Below are positions 43,301-58,900 of a stretch of 64,000 bases of DNA, one piece after another. The DNA is from Glebionis coronaria (taxonomy: Eukaryota > Streptophyta > Magnoliopsida > Asterales > Asteraceae). A model generated the notes under the pieces. The model ran no database searches. It had not been told where the DNA came from and worked only from the letters and a program-made list of their open reading frames with translations. The position numbers and the translations under genes are program-made. The DNA lies in the NCBI GenBank assembly GCA_025667525.1, contig CM046881.1, positions 28,965,580-29,029,579 on the forward strand, written 5' to 3'. Positions within the stretch are counted from its first letter, which is position 1. Every line of letters starts with the position of its first letter.

Positions 43301-44466
43301 CTTAGTTGTGGTCTTGAAACAGAGTCATGTATCACATGTTATGACCATTTTATTGCAACCCACGTTTTCAGATAATTTCAATATAAATTTGTTTTTGTAT
43401 GTTAGCGATTGTGTTTGGTACTCTATTTCTTGATAGCTCTTAATTTTAATAGAATAAAACATGGAATTAAATATTTTAGAGTCATATAATACATAAGCAA
43501 GTTGATCCTACATGAAATGTCAAAAAATACTTGTCCTTCTTTTGCATATTATTCACTTATGTAGGCTTCCCAAGGTTAAACAATATCATTTTTAGGTCAA
43601 ATAACATGACGTGTTGTTAGAGCACACTCATGTCTTGACCTTTATACTATAATGTGCCGTCGAGATGCTCTTTGTCTACTACATTCACAACTACCTCAAA
43701 TACTAGCTGACCAACTTTTACACCAATAAAACACAACCAAAACTAAACAGAGCAAACATATAGATGTGTTTTATCCAACAAGAATCCGGGCCAATACATT
43801 TTGCCTCTATGTGGTCTATATGGACTGGAAATAATTTTAGAGGTTTTTTCTTAGGTTTGGATGATTTGAGCCGGTTACGGCATTTTTAGCTGTTCTTGGT
43901 AGGTTTTTATCAGTTTTTGATCGGGTTTAGTCGCTTTTGACCAATGCTTGCCTGGATAAAAGTACTCCTTTTTTCAAGCATCCATTTTCTTAGTTGTGGT
44001 CTTGAAACGGAGTCATGTATCACATGTTATGACCATTTTATTGCAACCCACGTTTTCAGATAATTTCAATATAAAATTGTTTTTGTATGTTAGCGATTGT
44101 GTTTGGTACTCTATTTCTTGATAGCTCTCAATTTTAATAGAATAAAACATAGAATCAAATATTTTAGAGTCATATAATACATAAGCAAGTTGATCCTACA
44201 TGAAATGTCAAAAAATACTTGTCCTTCTTTTGCATATTATTCACCTATGTAGGCTTCCCAAGGTTAAACAATATCATTTTTAGGTCAAATAACATGACGT
44301 GTTGTTAGAGAACACTCATGTCTTGACCTTTATACTATAATGTGCCGTCGAGATGCTCTTTGTCTACTACATTCACAACTACCTCAAATACTAGCTGACC
44401 AACTTTTACACCAATAAAACGCAACCAAAACTAAACAGAGCAAACATATAGATGTGTTTTATCCAA
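40342..44466 (+). repeat. Two-monomer higher-order repeat, three tandem copies (about 1375 bp each)
   Basis: Two monomer types alternate. AAGAACCCGGGC occurs at 40342, 41717 and 43092. CCGGGCCAATAC alternates with it near 41035, 42411 and 43785. GTTAGAGAACACTC follows near 41554, 42930 and 44306. Local duplication of dimers produced this. Confidence 0.85.
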
Positions 44467-46739
44467 CAAGAATCCGGGCAAATACATTTTGCCTCTATGT
44501 GGTCTATATGGACTGGAAATAATTTTAGAGGTTTTTTCTTAGGTTTGGATGATTTGAGCCGGTTACGGCATTTTTAGCTGTTCTTGGTAGGTTTTTATCA
44601 GTTTTTGATCGGGTTTAGTCGCTTTTGACCAATGCTTGCCTGGATAAAAGTACTCCTTTTTTCAAGCATCCATTTTCTTAGTTGTGGTCTTGAAACGGAG
44701 TCATGTATCACATGTTATGACCATTTTATTGCAACCCGCTTTTTTCAGATAATTTCAATATAAATTTGTTTTTGTATGTTAGCGAATGTGTTTGGTACTC
44801 TATTTCTTGATAGCTCTTTATTTTAATAGAATAAAACATGGAATCAAATATTTTAGAGTCATATAATACATAAGCAAGTTGATCCTACATGAAATGTCAA
44901 AAAATACTTGTCCTTCTTTTGCATAGTATTCACCTATGTAGGCTTCCCAAGGTTAAACAATATCATTTTTAGGTCAAATAACATGACGTGTTGTTAGAGC
45001 ACACTCATGTCTTTACCTTTATACTATAATGTGCCGTCGAGATGCTCTTTGTCTACTACATTCACAACTACCTCAAATACTAGCTGACCAACTTTTACAC
45101 CAATAAAACACAACCAAAACTAAACAGAGCAAACATATAGATGTGTTTTATCCAACAAGAATCCGGGCAAATACATTTTGCCTCTATGTGGTCTATATGG
45201 ACTGGAAATAATTTTAGAGGTTTTTTCTTAGGTTTGGATGATTTGAGCCGGTTACGGCATTTTCAGCTGTTCTAGGTAGGTTTTTATTAGTTTTTGATCG
45301 GGTTTAGTCGCTTTTGACCAATGCTTGCCTGGATAAAAGTACTCCTTTTTTCAAGCATCCATTTTCTTAGTTGTGGTCTTGAAACGGAGTCATGTATCAC
45401 ATGTTATGACCATTTTATTGCAACCCACGTTTTCAGATAATTTCAATATAAAATTGTTTTTGTATGTTAGCGATTGTGTTTGGTACTCTATTTCTTGATA
45501 GCTCTCAATTTTAATAGAATAAAACATAGAATCAAATATTTTAGAGTCATATAATACATAAGCAAGTTGATCCTACATGAAATGTCAAAAAATACTTGTC
45601 CTTCTTTTGCATATTATTCACCTATGTAGGCTTCCCAAGGTTAAACAATATCATTTTTAGGTCAAATAACATGACGTGTTGTTAGAGCACACTCATGTCT
45701 TGACCTTTATACTATAATGTGTCGTCGAGATGCTCTTTGTCTACTACATTCACAACTACCTCAAATACTAGCTGACCAACTTTTACACCAATAAAACACA
45801 ACCAAAATTAAACAGAGCAAACATATAGATGTGTTTTATCCAACAAGAATCCAGGCAAATACATTTTTCCTCTATGTGGTCTATATGGACTGGAAATAAT
45901 TTTAGAGGTTTTTTCTTAGGTTTGGATGATTTGAGCCGGTTACGGCATTTTTAGCTGTTCTTGGTAGGTTTTTATCAGTTTTTGATCGGTTTTAGTCGCT
46001 TTTGACCAATGCTTGCCTGGATAAAAGTACTCCTTTTATCAAGCATCCATTTTCTTAGTTGTGGTCTTGAAACGGAGTCATGTATCACATGTTATGACCA
46101 TTTTATTGCAACCAACGTTTTCAGATAATTTCAACATAAATTTGTTTTTGTATGTTAGCGATTGTGTTTGGTACTCTATTTCTTGATAGCTCTCAATTTT
46201 AATAGAATAAAACATGGAATTAAATATTTTAGAGTCATATAATACATAAGCAAGTTGATCCTACATGAAATGTCAAAAAATACTTGTCCTTCTTTTGCAT
46301 ATTATTCACCTATGTAGGCTTCCCAAGGTTAAACAATATCATTTTTAGGTCAAATAACATGACGTCTTGTTAGAGCACACTCATGTCTTGACCTTTATAC
46401 TATAATGTGCCGTCGAGATGCTCTTTGTCTACTATATTCACAACTACCTCAAATACTAGCTGACCAACTTTTACACCAATAAAACACAACCAAAACTAAA
46501 CAGAGCAAACATATAGATGTGTTTTATCCAACAAGAGTCCGGGCAGATACATTTTGCCTCTATGTGGTCTATATGGACTGGAAATAATTTTAGAGGTTTT
46601 TTCTTAGGTTTGGATGATTTGAGCCGGTTACGGCATTTTTTGCTGTTCTTGGTAGGTTTTTATCAGTTTTTGATCGGGTTTAGTCGCTTTTGACCAATGC
46701 TTGCCTGGATAAAAGTACTCCTTTTTTCAAGCATCCATT

Positions 46740-48120
46740 TTCTTAGTTGTGGTCTTGAAACAGAGTCATGTATCACATGTTATGGCCATTTTATTGCAAC
46801 CCACGTTTTCAGATAATTTCAATATAGATTTGTTTTTGTATGTTAGCGATTGTGTTTGGTACTCTATTTCTTGATAGCTCTAAATTTTAATAGAATAAAA
46901 CATGGAATCAAATATTTTAGAGTCATATAATACATAAGCAAGTTGATCCTACATGAAATGTCAAAAAATACTTGTCCTTATTTTGCATATTATTCACCTA
47001 TGTAGGCTTCCCAAGGTTAAACAATATCATTTTTAGGTCAAATAACATGACGTGTTGTTAGAGAACACTCATGTCTTGACCTTTATACTATAATGTGCCG
47101 TCGAGATGCTCTTTGTCTACTACATTCACAACTACCTCAAATACTAGCTAACCAACTTTTACACCAATAAAACACAACCAAAACTAAACAGAGCAAACAT
47201 ATAGATGTGTTTTATCCAACAAGAATCCGGGCAAATACATTTTGCCTCTATGTGGTCTATATGGACTGGAAATAATTTTAGAGGTTTTTTCTTAGGTTTG
47301 GATGATTTGAGCCGGTTACGGCATTTTTAGCTGTTCTTGGTAGGTTTTTATCAGTTTTTGATCGGGTTTAGTCGCTTTTGACCAATGCTTGCCTGGATAA
47401 AAGTACTCCTTTTTTCAAGCATCCATTTTCTTAGTTGTGGTCTTGAAACAGAGTCATGTATCACATGTTATGGCCATTTTATTGCAACCCACGTTTTCAG
47501 ATAATTTCAATATAGATTTGTTTTTGTATGTTAGCGATTGTGTTTGGTACTCTATTTCTTGATAGCTCTAAATTTTAATAGAATAAAACATGGAATCAAA
47601 TATTTTAGAGTCATATAATACATAAGCAAGTTGATCCTACATGAAATGTCAAAAAATACTTGTCCTTATTTTGCATATTATTCACCTATGTAGGCTTCCC
47701 AAGGTTAAACAATATCATTTTTAGGTCAAATAACATGACGTGTTGTTAGAGAACACTCATGTCTTGACCTTTATACTATAATGTGCCGTCGAGATGCTCT
47801 TTGTCTACTACATTCACAACTACCTCAAATACTAGCTAACCAACTTTTACACCAATAAAACACAACCAAAACTAAACAGAGCAAACATATAGATGTGTTT
47901 TATCCAACAAGAATCCGGGCAAATACATTTTGCCTCTATGTGGTCTATATGGACTGGAAATAATTTTAGAGGTTTTTTCTTAGGTTTGGATGATTTGAGC
48001 CGGTTACGGCATTTTTAGCTGTTCTTGGTAGGTTTTTATCAGTTTTTGATCGGGTTTAGTCGCTTTTGACCAATGCTTGCCTGGATAAAAGTACTCCTTT
48101 TTTCAAGCATCCATTTTCTT
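46740..48120 (+). repeat. Adjacent duplicated monomers
   Basis: Two successive monomers share rare variants 687-688 bp apart: TGTTATGGCC, TATAGATTTG, GTCCTTATTTTGC (near 46975 and 47662) and CTAGCTAACC (near 47145 and 47832). Confidence 0.8.
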
Positions 48121-50469
48121 AGTTGCGGTCTTGAAACGGAGTCATGTATCACATGTTATGACCATTTTATTGCAACCCACTTTTTCAGATAATTTCAATA
48201 TAAATTTGTTTTTGTATGTTAGCGATTGTGTTTGGTACTCTATTTCTTGATAGCTCTTTATTTTAATAGAATAAAACATGGAATCAAATATTTTAGAGTC
48301 ATATAATACATAAGCAAGTTGATCCTACATGAAATGTCAAAAAATACTTGTCCTTCTTTTGCATATTATTCACCTATGTAGGCTTCCCAAGGTTAAACAA
48401 TATCATTTTTAGGTCAAATAACATGACGTGTTGTTAGAGCACACTCATGTCTTGACCTTTATACTATAATGTGCCGTCGAGATGCTCTTTGTCTACTACA
48501 TTCACAACTACCTCAAATACTAGCTGACCAACTTTTACACCAATAAAACACAACCAAAACTAAACAGAGCAAACATATAGATGTGTTTTATCCAACAAGA
48601 ATCCAGGCAAATACATTTTGCCTCTATGTGGTCTATATGGACTGGAAATAATTTTAGAGGTTTTTTCTTAGGTTTGGATGATTTGAGCCGGTTACGGCAT
48701 TTTCAGCTGTTCTAGGTAGGTTTTTATTAGTTTTTGATCGGGTTTAGTCACTTTTGACCAATGCTTGCCTGGATAAAAGTACTCCTTTTTTCAAGCATCC
48801 ATTTCTTAGTTGTGGTCTTGAAACGGAGTCATGTATCACATGTTATGACCATTTTATTGCAACCCACGTTTTCAGATAATTTCAATATAAAATTGTTTTT
48901 GTATGTTAGCGATTGTGTTTGGTACTCTATTTCTTGATATCTCTCAATTTTAATAGAATAAAACATAGAATCAAATATTTTAGAGTCATATAATACATAA
49001 GCAAGTTGATCCTACATGAAATGTCAAAAAGTACTTGTCCTTCTTTTGCATATTATTCACCTATGTAGGCTTCCCAAGGTTAAACAATATCATTTTTAGG
49101 TCAAATAACATGACGTGTTGTTAGAGCACACTCATGTCTTGACCTTTATACTATAATGTGCCATCGAGATGCTCTTTGTCTACTACATTCACAACTACCT
49201 CAAATACTAGCTGACCAACTTTTACACCAATAAAACACAACCAAAATTAAACAGAGCAAACATATAGATGTGTTTTATCCAACAAGAATCCCGGCAAATA
49301 CATTTTTCCTCTATGTGGTCTATATGGACTGGAAATAATTTTAGAGGTTTTTTCTTAGGTTTGGATGATTTGAGCCGGTTACGGCATTTTTAGCTGTTCT
49401 TGGTAGGTTTTTATCAGTTTTTGATCGGGTTTAGTCGCTTTTGACCAACGCTTGCCTGGATAAAAGTACTCCTTTTATCAAGCATCCATTTTCTTAGTTG
49501 TGGTCTTGAAACGGAGTCATGTATCACATGTTATGACCATTTAATTGCAACCTACGTTTTCAGATAATTTCAACATAAATTTGTTTTTGTATGTTAGCGA
49601 TTGTGTTTGGTACTCTATTTCTTGATAGCTCTCAATTTTAATAGAATAAAACATGGAATTAAATATTTTAGAGTCATATAATACATAAGCAAGTTGATCC
49701 TACATGAAATGTCAAAAAATACTTGTCCTTCTTTTGCATATTATTCACCTATGTAGGCTTCCCAAGGTTAAACAATATCATTTTTAGGTCAAATAACATG
49801 ACGTCTTGTTAGAGCACACTCATGTCTTGACCTTTATACTATAATGTGCCATCGAGATGCTCTTTGTCTACTACATTCACAACTACCTCAAATACTAGCT
49901 GACCAACTTTTACACCAATAAAACACAACCAAAACTAAACAGAGCAAACATATAGATGTGTTTTATCCAACAAGAATCCGGGCAGATACATTTTGCCTCT
50001 ATGTGGTCTATATGGACTGGAAATAATTTTAGAGGTTTTTTCTTAGGTTTGGATGATTTGAGCCGGTTACGGCATTTTTAGCTGTTCTTGGTAGGTTTTT
50101 ATCAGTTTTTGATCGGGTTTAGTCGCTTTTGACCAATGCTTGCCTGGATAAAAGTACTCCTTTTTTCAAGCATCCATTTTCTTAGTTGTGGTCTTGAAAC
50201 AGAGTCATGTATCACATGTTATGGCCATTTTATTGCAACCCACGTTTTTAGATAATTTCAATATAGATTTGTTTTTGTATGTTAGCGATTGTGTTTGGTA
50301 CTCTATTTCTTGATAGCTCTAAATTTTAATAGAATAAAACATGGAATCAAATATTTTAGAGTCATATAATACATAAGCAAGTTGATCCTACATGAAATGT
50401 CAAAAAATACTTGTCCTTCTTTTGCATATTATTCACCTATGTAGGCTTCCCAAGGTTAAACAATATCAT

Positions 50470-53219
50470 TTTTAGGTCAAATAACATGACGTGTTGTTAG
50501 AGAACACTCATGTCTTGACCTTTATACTATAATGTGCCGTCGAGATGCTCTTTGTCTACTACATTCACAACTACCTCAAATACTAGCTGACCAACTTTTA
50601 CACCAATAAAACACAACCAAAACTAAACAGAGCAAACATATAGATGTGTTTTATCCAACAAGAATCCGGGCAAATACATTTTGCCTCTATGTGGTCTACA
50701 TGGACTGGAAATAATTTTAGAGGTTTTTTCTTAGGTTTGGATGATTTGAGCCGGTTACGGCATTTTTAGCTGTTCTTGGTAGGTTTTTATCAGTTTTTGA
50801 TCGGGTTTAGTCGCTTTTGACCAATGCTTGCCTGGATAAAAGTACTCCTTTTTTCAAGCATCCATTTTCTTAGTTGTGGTCTTGAAACGGAGTCATGTAT
50901 CACATGTTATGACCATTTTATTGCAACCCACTTTTTCAGATAATTTCAATATAAATTTGTTTTTGTATGTTAGCGATTGTGTTTGGTACTCTATTTCTTG
51001 ATAGCTCTTTATTTTAATAGAATAAAACATGGAATCAAATATTTTAGAGTCATATAATACATAAGCAAGTTGATCCTACATGAAATGTCAAAAAATACTT
51101 GTCCTTCTTTTGCATATTATTCACCTATGTAGGCTTCCCAATGTTAAACAATATCATTTTTAGGTCAAATAACATGACGTGTTGTTAGAGCACACTCATG
51201 TCTTGACCTTTATACTATAATGTGTCGTCGAGATGCTCTTTGTCTACTACATTCACAACTACCTCAAATACTAGCTGACCAACTTTTACACCAATAAAAC
51301 ACAACCAAAATTAAACAGAGCAAACATATAGATGTGTTTTATCCAACAAGAATCCGGGCAAATACATTTTTCCTCTATGTGGTCTATATGGACTGGAAAT
51401 AATTTTAGAGGTTTTTTCTTAGGTTTGGATGATTTGAGCCGGTTACGGCATTTTTAGCTGTTCATGGTAGGTTTTTATCAGTTTTTGATCGGGTTTAGTC
51501 GCTTTTGACCAATGCTTGCCTGGATAAAAGTACTCCTTTTATCAAGCATCCATTTTCTTAGTTGTGGTCTTGAAACGGAGTCATGTATCACATGTTATGA
51601 CCATTTTATTGCAACCCACGTTTTCAGATAATTTCAACATAAATTTGTTTTTGTATGTTAGCGATTGTGTTTGGTACTCTATTTCTTGATAGCTCTCAAT
51701 TTTAATAGAATAAAACATGGAATTAAATATTTTAGAGTCATATAATACATAAGCAAGTTGATCCTACATGAAATGTCAAAAAATACTTGTCCTTCTTTTG
51801 CATATTATTCACCTATGTAGGCTTCCCAAGGTTAAACAATATCATTTTTAGGTCAAATAACATGACGTGTTGTTAGAGCACACTCATGTCTTGACCTTTA
51901 TACTATAATGTGCCGTCGAGATGCTCTTTGTCTACTACATTCACAACTACCTCAAATACTAGCTGACCAACTTTTACACCAATAAAACACAACCAAAATT
52001 AAACAGAGCAAACATATAGATGTGTTTTATCCAACAAGAATCCGGGCAAATACATTTTCCTCTATGTGGTCTATATGGACTGGAAATAATTTTAGAGGTT
52101 TTTTCTTAGGTTTGGATGATTTGAGCCGGTTACGGCATTTTTAGCTGTTCTTGGTAGGTTTTTATCAGTTTTTGATCGGGTTTAGTCGCTTTTGACCAAT
52201 GCTTGCCTGGATAAAAGTACTCCTTTTTTCAAGCATCCATTTTCTTAGTTGTGGTCTTGAAATAGAGTCATGTATCACATGTTATGGCCATTTTATTGCA
52301 ACCCACGTTTTCAGATAATTTCAATATAGATTTGTTTTTGTATGTTAGCGATTGTGTTTGGTACTCTATTTCTTGATAGCTCTAAATTTTAATAGAATAA
52401 AACATGGAATCAAATATTTTAGAGTCATATAATACATAAGCAAGTTGATCCTACATGAAATGTCAAAAAATACTTGTCCTTCTTTTGCATATTATTCACC
52501 TATGTAGGCTTCCCAAGGTTAAACAATATCATTTTTAGGTCAAATAACATGACGTGTTGTTAGAGAACACTCATGTCTTGACCTTTATACTATAATGTGC
52601 CGTCGAGATGCTCTTTGTCTACTACATTCACAACTACCTCAAATACTAGCTGACCAACTTTTACACCAATAAAACACAACCAAAACTAAACAGAGCAAAC
52701 ATATAGATGCGTTTTATCCAACAAGAATCCGGGCAAATACATTTTGCTTCTATGTGGTCTATATGGACTGGAAATAATTTTAGAGGTTTTTCTTAGGTTT
52801 GGATGATTTGAGCCGGTTACGGCATTTTTAGCTGTTCTTGGTAGGTTTTTATCAGTTTTTGATCGGGTTTATTCGCTTTTGACCAATGCTTGCCTGGATA
52901 AAAGTACTCCTTTTTTCAAGCATCCATTTTCTTAGTTGTGGTCTTGAAACGGAGTCATGTATCACATGTTATGACCATTTTATTGCTACCCACGTTTTCA
53001 GATAATTTCAATATAAAATTATTTTTGTATGTTAGCGATTGTGTTTGGTACTCTATTTCTTGATAGCTCTCAATTTTAATAGAATAAAACATAGAATCAA
53101 ATATTTTAGAGTCATATAATACATAAGCAAGTTGATCCTACATGAAATGTCAAAAAAGACTTGTCCTTCTTTTGCATATTATTCACCTATGTAGGCTTCC
53201 CAAGGTTAAACAATATCAT
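50470..53219 (+). repeat. Higher-order block C, copy 1 (4 monomers, about 2750 bp)
   Basis: Markers recur 2750-2752 bp downstream: GGTCTACATGG (50694 and 53445), TGTGTCGTCG (51221 and 53973), GAAATAGAGTC (52259 and 55010), AGATGCGTTTTATCC (52707 and 55457), TTTATTCGC (52869 and 55619) and ATTGCTACCC (52982 and 55732). Edges are approximate. Confidence 0.85.
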
Positions 53220-55970
53220 TTTTAGGTCAAATAACATGACGTGTTGTTAGAGAACACTCATGTCTTGACCTTTATACTATAATGTGCCGTCGAGATGCTC
53301 TTTGTCTACTACATTCACAACTACCTCAAATACTAGCTGACCAACTTTTACACCAATAAAACACAACCAAAACTAAACAGAGCAAACATATAGATGTGTT
53401 TTATCCAACAAGAATCCGGGCAAATACATTTTGCCTCTATGTGGTCTACATGGACTGGAAATAATTTTAGAGGTTTTTTCTTAGGTTTGGATGATTTGAG
53501 CCGGTTACGGCATTTTTAGCTGTTCTTGGTAGGTTTTTATCAGTTTTTGATCGGGTTTAGTCGCTTTTGACCAATGCTTGCCTGGATAAAAGTACTCCTT
53601 TTTTCAAGCATCCATTTTCTTAGTTGTGGTCTTGAAACGGAGTCATGTATCACATGTTATGACCATTTTATTGCAACCCACTTTTTCAGATAATTTCAAT
53701 ATAAATTTGTTTTTGTATGTTAGCGATTGTGTTTGGTACTCTATTTCTTGATAGCTCTTTATTTTAATAGAATAAAACATGGAATCAAATATTTTAGAGT
53801 CATATAATACATAAGCAAGTTGATCCTACATGAAATGTCAAAAAATACTTGTCCTTCTTTTGCATATTATTCACCTATGTAGGCTTCCCAAGGTTAAACA
53901 ATATCATTTTTAGGTCAAATAACATGACGTGTTGTTAGAGCACACTCATGTCTTGACCTTTATACTATAATGTGTCGTCGAGATGCTCTTTGTCTACTAC
54001 ATTCACAACTACCTCAAATACTAGCTGACCAACTTTTACACCAATAAAACACAACCAAAATTAAACAGAGCAAACATATAGATGTGTTTTATCCAACAAG
54101 AATCCGGGCAAATACATTTTTCCTCTATGTGGTCTATATGGACTGGAAATAATTTTAGAGGTTTTTTCTTAGGTTTGGATGATTTGAGCCGGTTACGGCA
54201 TTTTTAGCTGTTCTTGGTAGGTTTTTATCAGTTTTTGATCGGGTTTAGTCGCTTTTGACCAATGCTTGCCTGGATAAAAGTACTCCTTTTATCAAGCATC
54301 CATTTTCTTAGTTGTGGTCTTGAAACGGAGTCATGTATCACATGTTATGACCATTTTATTGCAACCCACGTTTTCAGATAATTTCAACATAAATTTGTTT
54401 TTGTATGTTAGCGATTGTGTTTGGTACTCTATTTCTTGATAGCTCTCAATTTTAATAGAATAAAACATGGAATTAAATATTTTAGAGTCATATAATACAT
54501 AAGCAAGTTGATCCTACATGAAATGTCAAAAAATACTTGTCCTTCTTTTGCATATTATTCACCTATGTAGGCTTCCCAAGGTTAAACAATATCATTTTTA
54601 GGTCAAATAACATGACGTGTTGTTAGAGCACACTCATGTCTTGACCTTTATACTATAATGTGCCGTCGACATGCTCTTTGTCTACTACATTCACAACTAC
54701 CTCAAATACTAGCTGACCAACTTTTACACCAATAAAACACAACCAAAATTAAACAGAGCAAACATATAGATGTGTTTTATCCAACAAGAATCCGGGCAAA
54801 TACATTTTTCCTCTATGTGGTCTATATGGACTGGAAATAATTTTAGAGGTTTTTTCTTAGGTTTGGATGATTTGAGCCGGTTACGGCATTTTTAGCTGTT
54901 CTTGGTAGGTTTTTATCAGTTTTTGATCGGGTTTAGTCGCTTTTGACCAATGCTTGCCTGGATAAAAGTACTCCTTTTTTCAAGCATCCATTTTCTTAGT
55001 TGTGGTCTTGAAATAGAGTCATGTATCACATGTTATGGCCATTTTATTGCAACCCACGTTTTCAGATAATTTCAATATAGATTTGTTTTTGTATGTTAGC
55101 GATTGTGTTTGGTACTCTATTTCTTGATAGCTCTAAATTTTAATAGAATAAAACATGGAATCAAATATTTTAGAGTCATATAATACATAAGCAAGTTGAT
55201 CCTACATGAAATGTCAAAAAATACTTGTCCTTCTTTTGCATATTATTCACCTATGTAGGCTTCCCAAGGTTAAACAATATCATTTTTAGGTCAAATAACA
55301 TGACGTGTTGTTAGAGAACACTCATGTCTTGACCTTTATACTATAATGTGCCGTCGAGATGCTCTTTGTCTACTACATTCACAACTACCTCAAATACTAG
55401 CTGACCAACTTTTACACCAATAAAACACAACCAAAACTAAACAGAGCAAACATATAGATGCGTTTTATCCAACAAGAATCCGGGCAAATACATTTTGCTT
55501 CTATGTGGTCTATATGGACTGGAAATAATTTTAGAGGTTTTTCTTAGGTTTGGATGATTTGAGCCGGTTACGGCATTTTTAGCTGTTCTTGGTAGGTTTT
55601 TATCAGTTTTTGATCGGGTTTATTCGCTTTTGACCAATGCTTGCCTGGATAAAAGTACTCCTTTTTTCAAGCATCCATTTTCTTAGTTGTGGTCTTGAAA
55701 CGGAGTCATGTATCACATGTTATGACCATTTTATTGCTACCCACGTTTTCAGATAATTTCAATATAAAATTGTTTTTGTATGTTAGCGATTGTGTTTGGT
55801 ACTCTATTTCTTGATAGCTCTCAATTTTAATAGAATAAAACATAGAATCAAATATTTTAGAGTCATATAATACATAAGCAAGTTGATCCTACATGAAATG
55901 TCAAAAAATACTTGTCCTTCTTTTGCATATTATTCACCTATGTAGGCTTCCCAAGGTTAAACAATATCAT
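53220..55970 (+). repeat. Higher-order block C, copy 2 (4 monomers)
   Basis: Second tandem copy of 50470-53219. A few differences exist, for example GTTCATGG (51461) versus GTTCTTGG and AAATTATTTT (near 53017) versus AAATTGTTTT. Confidence 0.85.
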
Positions 55971-58900
55971 TTTTAGGTCAAATAACATGACGTGTTGTTA
56001 GAGCACACTCATGTCTTGACCTTTATACTATAATGTGCCGTCGAGATGCTCTTTGTCTACTACATTCACAACTACCTCAAATACTAGCTGACCAACTTTT
56101 ACACCAATAAAACACAACCAAAACTAAACAGAGCAAACATATAGATGTGTTTTATCCAACAAGAATCCGGGCAAATACATTTTGCTTCTATGTGGTCTAT
56201 ATGGACTGGAAATAATTTTAGAGGTTTTTCTTAGGTTTGGATGATTTGAGCCGGTTACGGCATTTTTAGCTGTTCTTGGTAGGTTTTTATCAGTGTTTGA
56301 TCGGGTTTAGTCGCTTTTGACCAATGCTTGCCTGGATAAAAGTACTCCTTTTTTCAAGCATCCATTTTCTTAGTTGTGGTCTTGAAACGGAGTCATGTAT
56401 CACATGTTATGACCATTTTATTGCAACCCACTTTTTCAGATAATTTCAATATAAATTTGTTTTTGTATGTTAGCGATTGTGTTTGGTACTCTATTTCTTG
56501 ATAGCTCTTTATTTTAATAGAATAAAACATGGAATAAAATATTTTAGAGTCATATAATACATAAGCAAGTTGATCCTACATGAAATGTCAAAAAATATTT
56601 GTCCTTCTTTTGCATATTATTCACCTATGTAGGCTTCCCAAGGTTAAACAATATCATTTTTAGGTCAAATAACATGACGTGTTGTTAGAGCACACTCATG
56701 TCTTGACCTTTATACTATAATGTGCCGTCGAGATGCTCTTTGTCTACTACATTCACAACTACCTCAAATACTAGCTGACCAACTTTTACACCAATAAAAC
56801 ACAACCAAAACTAAACAGAGCAAACATATAGATGTGTTTTATCCAACAAGAATCCGGGCAAATACATTTTGCCTCTATGTGGTCTATATGGACTGGAAAT
56901 AATTTTAGAGGTTTTTTCTTAGGTTTGGATGATTTGAGCCGGTTACGGCATTTTCAGCTGTTCTAGGTAGGTTTTTATTAGTTTTTGATCGGGTTTAGTC
57001 GCTTTTGACCAATGCTTGCCTGGATAAAAGTACTCCTTTTTTCAAGCATCCATTTTCTTAGTTGTGGTCTTGAAACGGAGTCATGTATCACATGTTATGA
57101 CCATTTTATTGCAACCCACGTTTTCAGATAATTTCAATATAAAATTGTTTTTGTATGTTAGCGATTGTGTTTGGTACTCTATTTCTTGATAGCTCTCAAT
57201 TTTAATAGAATAAAACATAGAATCAAATATTTTAGAGTCATATAATACATAAGCAAGTTGATCCTACATGAAATGTCAAAAAATACTTGTCCTTCTTTTG
57301 CATATTATTCACCTATGTAGGCTTCCCAAGGTTAAACAATATCATTTTTAGGTCAAATAACATGACGTGTTGTTAGAGCACACTCATGTCTTGACCTTTA
57401 TACTATAATGTGCCGTCGAGATGCTCTTTGTCTACTACATTCACAACTACCTCAAATACTAGCTGACCAACTTTTACACCAATAAAACACAACCAAAATT
57501 AAACAGAGCAAACATATAGATGTGTTTTATCCAACAAGAATCCGGGCAAATACATTTTTCCTCTATGTGGTCTATATGGACTGGAAATAATTTTAGAGGT
57601 TTTTTCTTAGGTTTGGATGATTTGAGCCGGTTACGGCATTTTTAGCTGTTCTTGGTAGGTTTTTATCAGTTTTTGATCGGGTTTAGTCGCTTTTGACCAA
57701 TGCTTGCCTGGATAAAAGTACTCCTTTTATCAAGCATCCATTTTCTTAGTTGTGGTCTTGAAACGGAGTCATGTATCACATGTTATGACCATTTTATTGC
57801 AACCCACGTTTTCAGATAATTTCAACATAAATTTGTTTTTGTATGTTAGCGATTGTGTTTGGTACTCTATTTCTTGATAGCTCCCAATTTTAATAGAATA
57901 AAACATGGAATTAAATATTTTAGAGTCATATAATACATAAGCAAGTTGATCCTACATGAAATGTCAAAAAATACTTGTCCTTCTTTTGCATATTATTCAC
58001 CTATGTAGGCTTCCCAAGGTTAAACAATGTCATTTTTAGGTCAAATAACATGACGTCTTGTTAGAGCACACTCATGTCTTGACCTTTATACTATAATGTG
58101 CCATCGAGATGCTCTTTGTCTACTACATTCACAACTACCTCAAATACTAGCTGACCAATTTTTACACCAATAAAACACAACCAAAATTAAACAGAGCAAA
58201 CATATAGATGTGTTTTATCCAACAAGAATCCGGGCAAATACATTTTTCCTCTATGTGGTCTATATGGACTGGAAATAATTTTAGAGGTTTTTTCTTAGGT
58301 TTGGATGATTTGAGCCGGTTACGGCATTTTTAGCTGTTCTTGGTAGGTTTTTATCAGTTTTTGATTGGGTTTAGTCGCTTTTGACCAATGCTTGCCTGGA
58401 TAAAAGTACTCCTTTTATCAAGCATCCATTTTCTTAGTTGTGGTCTTGAAACGGAGTCATGTATCACATGTTATGACCATTTTATTGCAACCCACGTTTT
58501 CAGATAATTTCAATATAAATTTGTTTTTGTATGTTAGCGATTGTGTTTGGTACTCTATTTCTTGATAGCTCTCAATTTTAATAGAATAAAACATGGAATC
58601 AAATATTTTAGAGTCATATAATACATAAGCAAGTTGATCCTACATGAAATGTCAAAAAATACTTATCCTTCTTTTGCATATTATTCACCTATGTAGGCTT
58701 CCCAAGGTTAAACAATATCATTTTAGGTCAAATAACATGACGTGTTGTTAGAGCACACTCATGTCTTGACCTTTATACTATAATGTTCCGTCGAGATGCT
58801 CTTTGTCTACTACATTCACAACTACCTCAAATACTAGCTGACCAATTTTTACACCAATAAAACACAACCAAAATTAAACAGAGCAAACATATAGATGTGT